NCBI GenBank assembly: GCA_013112575.1
Contig: JABFGG010000003.1
Coordinates: 1-64,000, forward strand
Source of the DNA: Chloroflexota bacterium
GTDB taxonomy: Bacteria > Chloroflexota > Anaerolineae > Anaerolineales > UBA11579
Direction of reading: 5' to 3'
DNA length: 64,000 nucleotides
Within the stretch, counting starts at the first letter, position 1; every line of letters starts with the position of its first letter. Below, one piece after another: positions 33,408 to 42,577 of the stretch. A program made the position numbers and the translations under genes. Below the pieces are notes generated by a model, which did no database searches, had not been told where the DNA came from, and worked only from the letters and a program-made list of their open reading frames with translations.

Positions 33408-35162
33408 ATGCGTCAAAAGATATTAAACAAAGACCTGAAAACATTCGTGATCTGGTGGCTGCTGCTGGCCGTAGTGAGCTGGTTTGGGCCACTGATATTT
33501 GTATTGGGCATCCTGGGGAAACATCACGACCAGGAAGCCTGGCAAATCGTGCTGGTACTGACTATTTTATTGACGGTAATCGGTCAATATTTATGGTTCC
33601 GCTGGTGGTTCAGACGGAGTGGCCTGGGGGCACCCGCCATTTACCTCCCCCCACAATCAATGCATTGGGTTGCGGCTGCTTTTGGGCTCGAGTTTTTGGT
33701 TTTTATTGGCTTAGACTTTGTTTTTGGGAATGCCATTTTTGGAGATTATATTTTCACACCGTATTATCTTATATGGTCTTGGATCCCCATGCTTTTGTTC
33801 CGGCGTCCAAAAAGGGGTTTCCCGCCGGCCTCATGGCTGATCATCTCGTTTTCTTTTTTGGCAGGTTTGCTGGGGCGCATGTTCTTGAATTTATTTTTTT
33901 GGGATGATGCTTTAGAGAAAATTTTACGCCCATTGCCCAGCCCGATCGTTTGGTTTGTTAGCCTGGGTTTCCTGGCTGCCTGCGTAAAAGGCGCATTGTT
34001 TTTGGTCGGCTTCCAACGCTGGCCCGCAGATTCTGGGGTAGAAGAGGATATAAAAGATCGTCGCCATCGGCGCATAACCATGCTGTCAATGGCTGGAGTG
34101 GTGGTTTTTTTCATCCTGTTCGGCTTTGCATTTCCCCGGGGCGGCCCTCAATTTTTGGGGCTGCAGCCCTGTGGCTGGCTCGACCTCTACCAGGACCGTA
34201 GCCATTGTGTGCAAGCGTGGTATTTGGGGCGGGACATGGACAGCCCGGCACTTTCGCCGGATGGTCAATGGCTGGCAACCTATGAGGAAGTGCTACAGGA
34301 AGTCCAGATACGATCGGTTACAAGTGGGGAGCTGATTGCCAGACGATCCTTTGAGGAATTTATTGCTGCCAAATATCCAATTCCGAATTTGTTCTTTTCC
34401 CCGGATGGCAGCCTGCTGTTATTTTCCGAGAGGGACAGTGGGGCCTATTTGTGGGACATTGCCCAGGACCAACTTGTGCCGGTTGCCCCTATGATAGATG
34501 CATATCCCGGGGCGCCTACATTCTCAAGCGATGGGGGTGAGTTGGCCTTTAGTGTGGATGGCGATCTGGTGATCTGGGATACACAGACCCATCAAATTAT
34601 CAACCAGATAGAGCGGCCTGACTATTCGCAATTCGAGTTCCTGGAAGGTGAAGAGACGGTGCTGATGATGACCCAAAAGCAGGTCCTGCGATGGGATTAT
34701 TTGTCTTCGCAGCCGGCGGTGCTGGTGGAGGACCTGGGTGAGCGCGATCCTGAGATATGGTCACGCCATCTGTTCGACGCTGAGGGCACCGTGTACACCG
34801 TGTTGGAAATCGAAGACCAGTTCTATCTGGCGTATGATGATCAATTTCTGCTTTTGCCGCTGGCCGGGACGGAGGTTGCTGATCTGGTGCAACGTGCGCC
34901 AGCGGAATTCGCCACAGAAAGACCGGGTAGTGGAATTAGCGTATACCTTGAGGTGGCTATTTCTCCCAATGGGGACTATCTTGCATTGCTGGCTGACAAT
35001 TGGCTGAGTGTGCACAGAACCACGGACGGTGCCGCGCTTTTCTGGGCCAACCCTTGTGGCAGGGATGATGGCTGTTATATGCGGGACTTGCAAGTACTTG
35101 ATGAGGGCTTTGTACTTATTCCCATGAGTAGAACTATTCAGATCTGGTCTGTGCAGGGGTGA
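33408..35162 (+). CDS. Membrane protein with C-terminal beta-propeller
   Basis: The 584-residue protein has about seven membrane segments in its first 250 residues. An extracytoplasmic domain follows with WD40/TolB-like blades (SPDGQWLATYEEV, FFSPDGSLLLFSERDSGAYLWDIAQ, FSSDGGELAFSVDGDLVIWDTQ, ISPNGDYLALLADNWLSV). Residues about 270-290 hold Cys residues that could form a disulfide. The combination suggests a membrane-anchored sensor or scaffold, but no enzymatic part is recognised. Confidence 0.78.
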   Translation: MRQKILNKDLKTFVIWWLLLAVVSWFGPLIFVLGILGKHHDQEAWQIVLVLTILLTVIGQYLWFRWWFRRSGLGAPAIYLPPQSMHWVAAAFGLEFLVFIGLDFVFGNAIFGDYIFTPYYLIWSWIPMLLFRRPKRGFPPASWLIISFSFLAGLLGRMFLNLFFWDDALEKILRPLPSPIVWFVSLGFLAACVKGALFLVGFQRWPADSGVEEDIKDRRHRRITMLSMAGVVVFFILFGFAFPRGGPQFLGLQPCGWLDLYQDRSHCVQAWYLGRDMDSPALSPDGQWLATYEEVLQEVQIRSVTSGELIARRSFEEFIAAKYPIPNLFFSPDGSLLLFSERDSGAYLWDIAQDQLVPVAPMIDAYPGAPTFSSDGGELAFSVDGDLVIWDTQTHQIINQIERPDYSQFEFLEGEETVLMMTQKQVLRWDYLSSQPAVLVEDLGERDPEIWSRHLFDAEGTVYTVLEIEDQFYLAYDDQFLLLPLAGTEVADLVQRAPAEFATERPGSGISVYLEVAISPNGDYLALLADNWLSVHRTTDGAALFWANPCGRDDGCYMRDLQVLDEGFVLIPMSRTIQIWSVQG

Positions 35163-35505
35163 AACGGTCTCCAATACTGCCTGGATTAAATCCACAAAAT
35201 CCTTCTGCGTTCCTGGCGGAGGTTCCTCATTTTGATTTTAATGTAACTTTTCCGACCAATATTGCGTTGTTTATATAGAAAAACAAAAGGAGGATTATGC
35301 ACAGGTCCAAATGGAGCTTGACTGGATTCCCTGCAACGGGGTTTGTTGCAGTTCCCCTGCATTGATGCATGAAAATATAATTACCAACATGACCACATTA
35401 TCGTCCTGGTTAGTTTATAATTTTGAGTTAGACAACCCGTAACAGTTCAGAAAATTCCATATCGCTTTTTGAATCTTCCACATTTTGGCCTTTGAGGAGA
35501 AGAGC
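35163..35505 (+). other. 343-base spacer with a possible 22-residue ORF
   Basis: The only feature I can point to is a short reading frame, 35297-35365, that starts at an ATG preceded by AGGAGG and encodes 22 residues ending in a TGA. If the TGA were read through, five more codons (TGC first) would follow before TAA. It could be a leader peptide or chance. TATAAT at 35416-35421 may serve the next gene, without a clear -35 box. Confidence 0.35.
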
Positions 35506-37983
35506 ATGCCGCGTCGTACAATTGCTTTTGTTGCTGGATCTTTGGTACTTGTTTTGCTTCTGGTTGGGGGAGTGTATATATTTTTCAATTACACACAATA
35601 CGCACAACAAGCCGGGCAACTTCCCCCGGTCAGCGATCTCTCGCAAGTGTCGATCAGTTCACCCACCAATCGTGAAGTCATCCCGTTGGAGGCCGGCGCT
35701 CAGATCAGCGGGATCGCTACTGGACCCGCGCCATTTAGCAGTGTCGAACTGTGGGTCAATGGCGACTTAACCGGTGTGTACGCCAGCCAGGCTCAGACCA
35801 CACCCCTGCCGGTCTATTTTCTATGGTATCCGCAGGAAGAGGGCACTTTTGCCCTCAATTTGCGGGCTACCAACGCGAGTGGAGAAATCAGTGTTTCGCC
35901 CACAGTGCTTGTTCAGGTGCAGGAGCAATCTGATCAGCCGCCCAGCCAGCCCGAAGAAGGCGCAATTCCCACAGGTGGGGCTGATACGCCTGTGGATAAA
36001 CCGGTGTCAGTCCCGGCAGCCGGAGGATATGTGCCACCAACGGGACCACAAGCTGATGAGCAGGTTGGTGAGGCTGAAAACTGGAATACCTCCCTGGCTG
36101 AATGGGCCAGCCAGGGCAACACAGACCAAATTCCCGCGGCCCCAGAAATTGTTGTATCCGCCCTGACTTGCGGGGCAAATCTCTCGATCCATGACCTCTC
36201 TGAGAATGAGCAGGGCTTCAAAGTTTATCGTTATTTGCCCGCGGTCCAAAGCTGGATCGCCGTCGCCACATTGGATGGGCAGTCACAAAATGCCTGGATC
36301 AGCTATGACGACAGCCCAATAGCCGGTGGCGTGCAATATTATGTGGCTGCATTTAATGCAGCGGGCTCAGCCTCCAGCAACATCGCAACCATCAATATTG
36401 AAGACGAAGATTGTGATACTCAGCTGTCCGATACGCCTCATTTACAAATTCAATACGGTCAATTGATCGTGGCTGAGGACGTACAGCAAGCCTACTGCTA
36501 CCGCTCCTTTGATGGGGAGGATTGGCACCGCTGGCCGCTGACCGGATTCTTCCCTGAAGGAGAGGGCGGTTTTGATCTCAGCGATCATATGACGGATATT
36601 CCCCTGGTCACAATCGATGGCGAGGAGATCCAATCCGCGGTTGAACTGCATCTCAATTGTTGGGGCTGGCAGGGCAGTGAGGTGATGGAACTGGGCAGCC
36701 TCATGCTTCCCGATCTTGAAGGCCAGCAAGGTGTGATGCAAGTGAATGAAGGCCTTTTGACGCTGATGGCCGATGTGAGTTTGCTGGATTCGATGGAGTT
36801 TATGCCGATGAATCTGGGGGATGGGACGCTGTTTCCATATTGGCCGGAAGCTGATGTTGGTGGCATTCTCGGCGATATCATCGAGCTGAAGCCATATATG
36901 TTCACATCACACCCCTACGTGACTTATGATCCGGATGATTGTATGGCTCATCTAATGCCTTCCGCACAAAATACAGTTGGAAAGTTATTGTTCTGTTTTC
37001 CTTATCCCGGCTTTGATGCCGGCGTGAATGGTGCCAACCCCCAGCCTTATCTGGTGTGGGATTACGGAGTGAATAACTCTGGTGCCTTTGCATATGATTT
37101 TCTGCTGGAGCATGCCGCACAGAATAATGCCACGGTGGGCTTCATTATTTATGACAATAGCGCTTCGGCGCTTTTGGAATGGGAAATCACAACTGCAAAC
37201 CTGTTTAATTTTGTGATTCCCCCGAATGGCTGTGTCAGTGGTCGCTCCTTCTTTGTGCAGATATATTATGAGCGCCAGGATGGTTATCGGATCAAGGGGC
37301 CGGTGAGCAGCGATGCCACCATCAACTGTCCAGTTCCGTATCAGGGGCCAAGCCCTTCGGGTAAGGTTGTGCTGGAGGTTACCTGGGAAACACTGGATGT
37401 GATGTATGTGGATGATGGCGAATCTCAGCACCCCAACGATGTTGAAGTCTATGGCTATTTTAATGTGATCCATCCGAATTCCTCAGGGGCCGTGAATAAT
37501 TTTTTGAATATCGGCACCTGGAATCAACAAGGCCTTGATTGTCCGGATGAAGCATTCACTTTTGGTAGCCTCGACACCTTTGGTACGGGAAATCTCTATA
37601 ACTGTCCGCAGCGCTTCCAGGGTACTACCCACGGCCGGGAAGGCCTGGTGGAATCTATTGCGGAAATCGGTTTGTGTCGTTCTATTTATCATCACTCATG
37701 CTGGTCGTATTCTTTGCAATCCGGGTTTGGGTACCCAGGCTGGCATGAAAATAATAATTCGGTCAAGGTCGAAGTTGGCAATTACGAGCCCCTCTTCTTT
37801 ACCGTTGAACTATGGGACTACGACGATGGTTCGGCCAATGACCTGGTGTGTATCAATGCCGCTTACCTGCCAGGCAGAAGTACACTGGAGTGGGCCAACA
37901 CAGATGAAATGCTTATTCTGCCCGGGACCTATGCCAGTGATGAGTCCTGCCAGGTAACACTCACAGTAGACGCGATACCTTAG
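35506..37983 (+). CDS. Large extracellular protein with Ig-like and fibronectin-like domains
   Basis: From ATG 35506 (GAGGAGAAG upstream) the protein is 825 residues. One N-terminal membrane anchor is followed by an Ig-like domain (about 48-145), a Pro/Gly-rich linker, and a fibronectin-III-like domain containing CGANLSIHDLSENEQGFKVYRY. The remaining 500 residues are Cys-containing beta-rich sequence. The Ig-like domain resembles that of the next gene's product, so the pair may act together on the cell surface. No catalytic motif is seen. Confidence 0.78.
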   Translation: MPRRTIAFVAGSLVLVLLLVGGVYIFFNYTQYAQQAGQLPPVSDLSQVSISSPTNREVIPLEAGAQISGIATGPAPFSSVELWVNGDLTGVYASQAQTTPLPVYFLWYPQEEGTFALNLRATNASGEISVSPTVLVQVQEQSDQPPSQPEEGAIPTGGADTPVDKPVSVPAAGGYVPPTGPQADEQVGEAENWNTSLAEWASQGNTDQIPAAPEIVVSALTCGANLSIHDLSENEQGFKVYRYLPAVQSWIAVATLDGQSQNAWISYDDSPIAGGVQYYVAAFNAAGSASSNIATINIEDEDCDTQLSDTPHLQIQYGQLIVAEDVQQAYCYRSFDGEDWHRWPLTGFFPEGEGGFDLSDHMTDIPLVTIDGEEIQSAVELHLNCWGWQGSEVMELGSLMLPDLEGQQGVMQVNEGLLTLMADVSLLDSMEFMPMNLGDGTLFPYWPEADVGGILGDIIELKPYMFTSHPYVTYDPDDCMAHLMPSAQNTVGKLLFCFPYPGFDAGVNGANPQPYLVWDYGVNNSGAFAYDFLLEHAAQNNATVGFIIYDNSASALLEWEITTANLFNFVIPPNGCVSGRSFFVQIYYERQDGYRIKGPVSSDATINCPVPYQGPSPSGKVVLEVTWETLDVMYVDDGESQHPNDVEVYGYFNVIHPNSSGAVNNFLNIGTWNQQGLDCPDEAFTFGSLDTFGTGNLYNCPQRFQGTTHGREGLVESIAEIGLCRSIYHHSCWSYSLQSGFGYPGWHENNNSVKVEVGNYEPLFFTVELWDYDDGSANDLVCINAAYLPGRSTLEWANTDEMLILPGTYASDESCQVTLTVDAIP

Positions 37984-37993
37984 GAGGAAGTGG

Positions 37994-38887
37994 ATGAAAC
38001 AACTATTATTCATGGGCCTAATGATTGTTAGCTCCCTGATCACAGCCTGTAGCCCGGTCAATACCGGTGATGTCAATCAAGTCGCTGAATTAAATTCAGC
38101 AGGAACCTGGATCGATAGTCCGCTGTATGGCGCTCAACTGCCCCTGGCAGACCACGTGATGGTCTTTCACTCAACCAGCCAGGAGCTGATCGACCAATTC
38201 GAGATTCAGGTGAATGGCCAAACGGCGGGTCTGGTTGCAGCAGAGTTGGCCGAGGGCCAGGAAAACCAGGGCTTGTATGTTGGCCAGTATCTCTGGCAGC
38301 CGGAAGTGCCTGGTTTATATCTGTTGGAAGTCATCGCACTAAGCGGTGATGGCCAGGAAAGCGGTTCAGCACAGGCGCAAATTGTGATCGCAGAGGAACA
38401 GGTGCAGGACGACCAGGTGCCAGAAGCCGAGGATGTGGAACCCGTTGAAGAAAGTGTGCCCGCAACTACAGAGGTAACAGAGACCTGCAATTACACTTCA
38501 GTAGCCAATTTGTTCTGCCGTACCGGGCCAGGCAGCGTCTATCCGGAAATTGATTCCTTCGTGCCGGATACTATTGCAGAAGTTCTGGGTTTTAGCCCGG
38601 ATGGCTTTTACGCACAGGTGCTTGGTCCGAATTTTGGGGAGGCATGTTATGTGCCACTGAGTGAGCAATTCGGTTCGCTTTCTGGCGATTGTGAAGATCT
38701 ACCTGTGCTGAGCATACCGCCTACGCCGACCCTGACCCCCACGTTCACCCCAGAACCACAGCAAGCTACTACCGCCACGCCAATTCCGCCACAGTGCAGT
38801 GATGGCATCGACAATGATGGGGATGGTGATATTGATATGAATGATGGCCGTTGTTTATCACCACAGGACGACGACGAAAACCGCTAA
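37994..38887 (+). CDS. Lipoprotein with Ig-like, SH3b and calcium-type C-terminal motif
   Basis: The 297-residue protein has a lipobox SLITAC, an Ig-like domain (WIDSPLYGAQLPLADHVMVFH...), an acidic linker, and a bacterial SH3-like domain (CNYTSVANLFCRTGPGSVYPEI). A Thr/Pro linker leads to a C-terminal CSDGIDNDGDGDIDMNDGRC, a Cys-bracketed Asp-rich motif common in secreted calcium-binding segments. It starts 11 bases after the larger Ig-domain gene with AGGAGG upstream, so they form a two-gene operon ending in a strong terminator. Confidence 0.82.
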   Translation: MKQLLFMGLMIVSSLITACSPVNTGDVNQVAELNSAGTWIDSPLYGAQLPLADHVMVFHSTSQELIDQFEIQVNGQTAGLVAAELAEGQENQGLYVGQYLWQPEVPGLYLLEVIALSGDGQESGSAQAQIVIAEEQVQDDQVPEAEDVEPVEESVPATTEVTETCNYTSVANLFCRTGPGSVYPEIDSFVPDTIAEVLGFSPDGFYAQVLGPNFGEACYVPLSEQFGSLSGDCEDLPVLSIPPTPTLTPTFTPEPQQATTATPIPPQCSDGIDNDGDGDIDMNDGRCLSPQDDDENR

Positions 38888-38921
38888 TATATAGAATTGC
38901 GATTACATACCTAGTAAAAAA

Positions 38922-38945
38922 AGCCCCCAATACGGGGGCTTTTTT
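38922..38945 (+). terminator. Bidirectional terminator
   Basis: AGCCCCC (38922-38928) pairs with GGGGGCT (38934-38940), followed by TTTTT; A residues on the left give a U-run on the minus strand too. It serves the lipoprotein gene on its left and the propeller gene on its right. Confidence 0.92.
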
Positions 38946-39026
38946 GTATTTGCTTCATACGATGTTCTAATATATCGCCTGTGCCTGACAGGTTTTTCCT
39001 AAACATGGTGCTCGCACGATTGTATG

Positions 39027-41129
39027 TTATGGCACGCCCCAATACTGAGTTGCGCCACCCCAGTTGATCGAGATCAAGAATTGCCCTGTTGGGTGAAAAG
39101 CGACCTGCGGGATCCAATGAGCCTGTCCAGGTGTTTCATAAATGATTTCTTGGGTTGCTAGGTCGCATATTGCAACGTGGTTATCATGGGCGATGGCCAA
39201 CAGGTGGCCCTCCGGATCGAAGGCGATATCTCCAATGATATTATAAACGTCAGGTTGACAGGTGGCGATCCAGTGGTTAGTCACCATATCCCTAATGACG
39301 ACGTTGTCAGCTAATGACGTGGCAACAGCCAGTAACTGGCCCTCTGGATCCATGGCCATTAAAAAAGCGTCTTCCGGTATGGCAATTTGAGAGCTTTGTT
39401 GCCAATTGCTTGTCTCCCAAATTGGCAACGTGCCATCTCCCAGCACGCCCAGTAGATGCTCTCCGCTGGGGTCGAATATATGCACCTTGCCATACATGTG
39501 CTGAAGTAAGGCAACTCTTTGACCACTTGGGATATCCCAGACCCAGGTGCCCCCCGTTTGCGGGCTCACAATAAAGCGCTCATCGGGACTTATGCTGATA
39601 TTGCGGCTCCCATACAGATCAGGTTCGCCTTCCATGACCCGCGAATCGAGCAGTTCGCCACTGTCCGGATCCCAGAAGGTGAGGCGAGCCACCCACATGT
39701 TATTGTTTTTCTCTTCTCCGACAATGAGCACCTGGTCTGTAGAGTCCAGATAATATGCTCGTGGGTCCGTCAGGAACCCTGAATTGAAACGCTGCAGCAC
39801 TGTGCCGCTAAAGGCATCACGCAACAGAACGAAATTGTCGTGTTCAGTAAGTAATATGTCACCGGCTGCGGAAACATCGAACGAAGAGGTGCGCTCGATA
39901 TGTTCCTCGATTTGGACTTCGAGTTTTCCCAAAGTCAGGTCCCAAATTTCAGCTGGCTGGTTATTATAAGCAAGGAACAATTTGCTTTGTTCTGGATGGA
40001 AGGCAAATGTCGTTATCCATCCGCCGTGATCACTGAGGGTTATCTCGTTTCCAGAAGCGTGCATGCCTGTGAGCCAGAGGTGTATGGCTCCAGGTGCTGG
40101 TATATGTTTACTCAGATAGAGGTAGAAATCGCCGTTGCCAGTTCCGTCATGATCCTGGGTCTCGAGAGTCTCTCCCGTTAGTAAATCCCAAATGATCAAG
40201 CCACCGTCAGCACCAATACTTGCGAGGGCATTATTATCTTGCCAATCAATGAAATAGACCCTTGAGATATATTCATCTGTGTCTGGGAAGGTAAGACGCA
40301 GCACTGCTTTCTCAACTTCCCAGAGGGCGAATAGGTCGTGCTCTCCTTCGGCTACATATTCAGCAACAAACAGTTCTCCATCCGGGCTGAATTGATAGTC
40401 GAAGCTGCCCGGTAGGTAGTAGAGGACTTCGCCATCGTAGGCACCGCGCATGTAGATGTTTTGACGATAATATGTGGCCAGCAAGTTTGGATCGGTCGGA
40501 CTGAAGACCGGGCGAATGTGCCCGGGCATAGCATATAAAGCACCGCGTAGTTCGCTATCCCAGATCAAGGTGCACTGTTCATGTCCACTTAATTCCTCGA
40601 TGGCCAATAAGCTCCCGTTTGAATTGAAACTTACCCTCCCGCGACTGCTTGAGCACCAGTGGAGCGGGTCAACAGGCAGGAGGTCTGTGCGCTCAAGGCT
40701 TTGCATGTCCCAAAACTCCAGGTCTGCGCCTGTTGTCGCAAGTACCAGCAAGTTGCCATTCGGGCTCAGGGCGCTGCCAGTGATTACATTGCTAGCGTCG
40801 AGATATTTGATTAGGGCATAAGTGTTGCCATCATAAACTGCTACACCCGCCTCCCCAACCACAAATAACATATTGCCACCCGGTGTCCAAAAAGCCTGAT
40901 TGGCTGTTCCCAAATTGGGCCTTACCAGTTCCACGATTTCTGTCGCGTTTTCCGCGGTGATCTTTTGCCAATCTGGGAGTGGGGGCCTTGTTGGTTGTGG
41001 GGATGGGAATGCCGTGGGAGTAACATCAGGGCTGGGAAGGGCTGATAGCTGAATGTCCGTCCCAGGTGGTGTGCAGGCCGTGAAGAGTACAAGAATTAGA
41101 AGCAAATAATATATCCCTTTGTGCTTCAT
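39027..41129 (-). CDS. Lipoprotein beta-propeller (WD40-like), large
   Basis: From ATG 41129 the protein has 700 residues; an ATG three codons earlier (41138) is also possible. The signal peptide ends in a lipobox LFTAC, a Pro/Thr linker follows, then some twelve to fourteen WD40-like blades (GSALSPNGNLLVLATTGADLEFWDM, YISPDERFIVSPQTGGTWVWDI-type repeats). This number fits two seven-bladed propellers. It is likely an extracellular binding scaffold. Confidence 0.8.
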   Translation of the reverse strand: MKHKGIYYLLLILVLFTACTPPGTDIQLSALPSPDVTPTAFPSPQPTRPPLPDWQKITAENATEIVELVRPNLGTANQAFWTPGGNMLFVVGEAGVAVYDGNTYALIKYLDASNVITGSALSPNGNLLVLATTGADLEFWDMQSLERTDLLPVDPLHWCSSSRGRVSFNSNGSLLAIEELSGHEQCTLIWDSELRGALYAMPGHIRPVFSPTDPNLLATYYRQNIYMRGAYDGEVLYYLPGSFDYQFSPDGELFVAEYVAEGEHDLFALWEVEKAVLRLTFPDTDEYISRVYFIDWQDNNALASIGADGGLIIWDLLTGETLETQDHDGTGNGDFYLYLSKHIPAPGAIHLWLTGMHASGNEITLSDHGGWITTFAFHPEQSKLFLAYNNQPAEIWDLTLGKLEVQIEEHIERTSSFDVSAAGDILLTEHDNFVLLRDAFSGTVLQRFNSGFLTDPRAYYLDSTDQVLIVGEEKNNNMWVARLTFWDPDSGELLDSRVMEGEPDLYGSRNISISPDERFIVSPQTGGTWVWDIPSGQRVALLQHMYGKVHIFDPSGEHLLGVLGDGTLPIWETSNWQQSSQIAIPEDAFLMAMDPEGQLLAVATSLADNVVIRDMVTNHWIATCQPDVYNIIGDIAFDPEGHLLAIAHDNHVAICDLATQEIIYETPGQAHWIPQVAFHPTGQFLISINWGGATQYWGVP

Positions 41130-41246
41130 GCCCGGCATGGTACCCGATTAAGCGTGTTTTGTGGTGAGAACTCATAAGCTAATGAGAAAGCATTCTTGTG
41201 TAGGAGGTCATTTGGTTTTCTGAACTCCACCTCGGTTACATATAAA

Positions 41247-41275
41247 GAGGCCGTCACTATTTCAGTGACGGCCTC
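41247..41275 (-). terminator. Terminator-like hairpin of a lost minus-strand gene
   Basis: A perfect 12-bp stem (41247-41258 with 41264-41275, loop ATTTC) is followed on the minus strand by TTTATA. It lies directly after the leuS-like remnant, where the terminator of that gene would be expected. Confidence 0.7.
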
Positions 41276-41282
41276 CTGGCTC

Positions 41283-41375
41283 TTAGATCTCGATGTTGAC
41301 CAGTTTGCCACCCACGACTATGATCTTTTGGACTCTACTCCATCCATGATTTTCCGGGCAATCTTGATGGCTAGG
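41283..41375 (-). pseudogene. leuS: C-terminal remnant of leucyl-tRNA synthetase gene
   Basis: The minus strand ends in codons for KIIVVGGKLVNIEI and TAA, which resembles the LeuRS C-terminus (consensus KVI.VPGKLVNIV). Just upstream, in a second frame, is LAIKIARKIMDGVESK. The two join if one A is added to the run AAAA at the junction. No further LeuRS sequence is found before the next gene starts at 41464, so only about 30 codons remain. The identity rests on a short motif. Confidence 0.55.
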
Positions 41376-41463
41376 AGGTCTGAGTATCTTGCTCGCAGAG
41401 GCCCACAGGCCCAGTGATACAATGGCCGCTCCCACATAGCAGCGATAATAAGGAGAACCATTT

Positions 41464-42537
41464 ATGACCAAGACGCGCAAAGCCTTACTCGTTGGTAGTA
41501 TGCCCTTTGGCAGTGAAGCGGCCAGCATGCAGACCGCCATGCAAGCCCTCGGCAACCACCTGATCGCCATGCCTGACGGTGAAGTTGGGGAGAAGAGTGA
41601 GGAATTCCCGTCAGGGCGTCGCCAATCCTGGGTGCATACAGCTATTCTGGCGAACATCGAAAGCGGGGCATTCCGCGTCCTGGCAGAACCGGCAGAGCGC
41701 ACAGAAGATGGTTTCATGAAAGACAGCACAACGCGGTGGTTGATACAGCCCAATTACCCACCATCCGAGTTGGCTAAGCATCTGGACTTTGGTTACCTGC
41801 GTTACTTCCGTGAGAGCTATGTAGCCTTCAAGAAATTACGCGAAAAAGCAGGCCAGCCGGACATGACCTTCCAGGTGGGTATTCCCACTGGAGGGGCCAT
41901 CAGTCTGTTCTCCATGCGACCGCTTACGGGCCTGCGCTATCGCCGCGCTATGGACGAACGTCTGACTTACGAAGTCACCGAGATCGTCAAAGAGGCAGGC
42001 GATGACGTCATCATTCAGGTGGAAGTGCCGCTGGAAGTGTTGATGGTGGGCATGATGCCCTCCTTCATGATGTGGCTGCCTGTGCGCTGGATGACTCAGC
42101 TGATCGAACGTTTCCCTGACGGAACCCGTGTGGGTATGCACCTGTGCCTGGGCGACCTCAACAATCGTAGCGAAGCCAAACTACATGTCGAGAAGATGTT
42201 GGTACAGTTGACCAATCGCCTGATGTCCAGATGGCCCAGCGGGGTGAAGTTGGAGTTCGTGCATTTCCCACTGGCCGAGGCCGCCACACCGCCCAGCACG
42301 GCTCCTGAGACCTACGCGCCTTTGGGTGAGGTACGGCTGCCCGAGGGTGTGCGCTTTGTGGCTGGTTTTGTACATGAGGGCCTGTCTGAAGATGAACACG
42401 GCGCCATCCTCAAATCCATCGAAGATGCCCGTGGTGAAGCCGTCGACGTGGCTTGCTCCTGTGGGCTGGCGCGTCGCACCCCGGAGGTAGCCCACGAGTT
42501 GTTGCGCTTGACGGATTACACCGTGAACCTCTCCTGA
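41464..42537 (+). CDS. MetE-like zinc methyltransferase-fold protein
   Basis: The 357-residue protein looks like the C-terminal barrel of cobalamin-independent methionine synthase. Possible zinc ligands are seen in GMHLCLGD (His-x-Cys), LEFVHFPLAE (Glu) and DVACSCGLARRTPEVA (Cys), arranged as in MetE. The protein lacks the N-terminal MetE half. Such stand-alone MetE-like proteins may move methyl groups between small thiols or corrinoids. The 32 bases at its 3' end are repeated after the following gene. Confidence 0.72.
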   Translation: MTKTRKALLVGSMPFGSEAASMQTAMQALGNHLIAMPDGEVGEKSEEFPSGRRQSWVHTAILANIESGAFRVLAEPAERTEDGFMKDSTTRWLIQPNYPPSELAKHLDFGYLRYFRESYVAFKKLREKAGQPDMTFQVGIPTGGAISLFSMRPLTGLRYRRAMDERLTYEVTEIVKEAGDDVIIQVEVPLEVLMVGMMPSFMMWLPVRWMTQLIERFPDGTRVGMHLCLGDLNNRSEAKLHVEKMLVQLTNRLMSRWPSGVKLEFVHFPLAEAATPPSTAPETYAPLGEVRLPEGVRFVAGFVHEGLSEDEHGAILKSIEDARGEAVDVACSCGLARRTPEVAHELLRLTDYTVNLS

Positions 42538-42544
42538 AACCCTG

Positions 42545-42562
42545 CAGGCTGTTGAAAAAGTG
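42545..42562 (+). mobile_element. Possible insertion-sequence end, copy 2
   Basis: This is a perfect second copy of CAGGCTGTTGAAAAAGTG (first at 32591). It starts 7 bases after the MetE-like stop and 15 bases before the AlkZ-like gene. As in the first case, it sits at the left junction of a segment that ends in a repeat of the upstream gene's 3' end. Confidence 0.5.
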
Positions 42563-42577
42563 GCGAAGTAATCGCAA

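Noticed and set aside
35363..35368. Selenocysteine codon in the 22-residue frame
   Set aside because: Read-through adds only five codons before TAA and no convincing SECIS hairpin was seen directly downstream.
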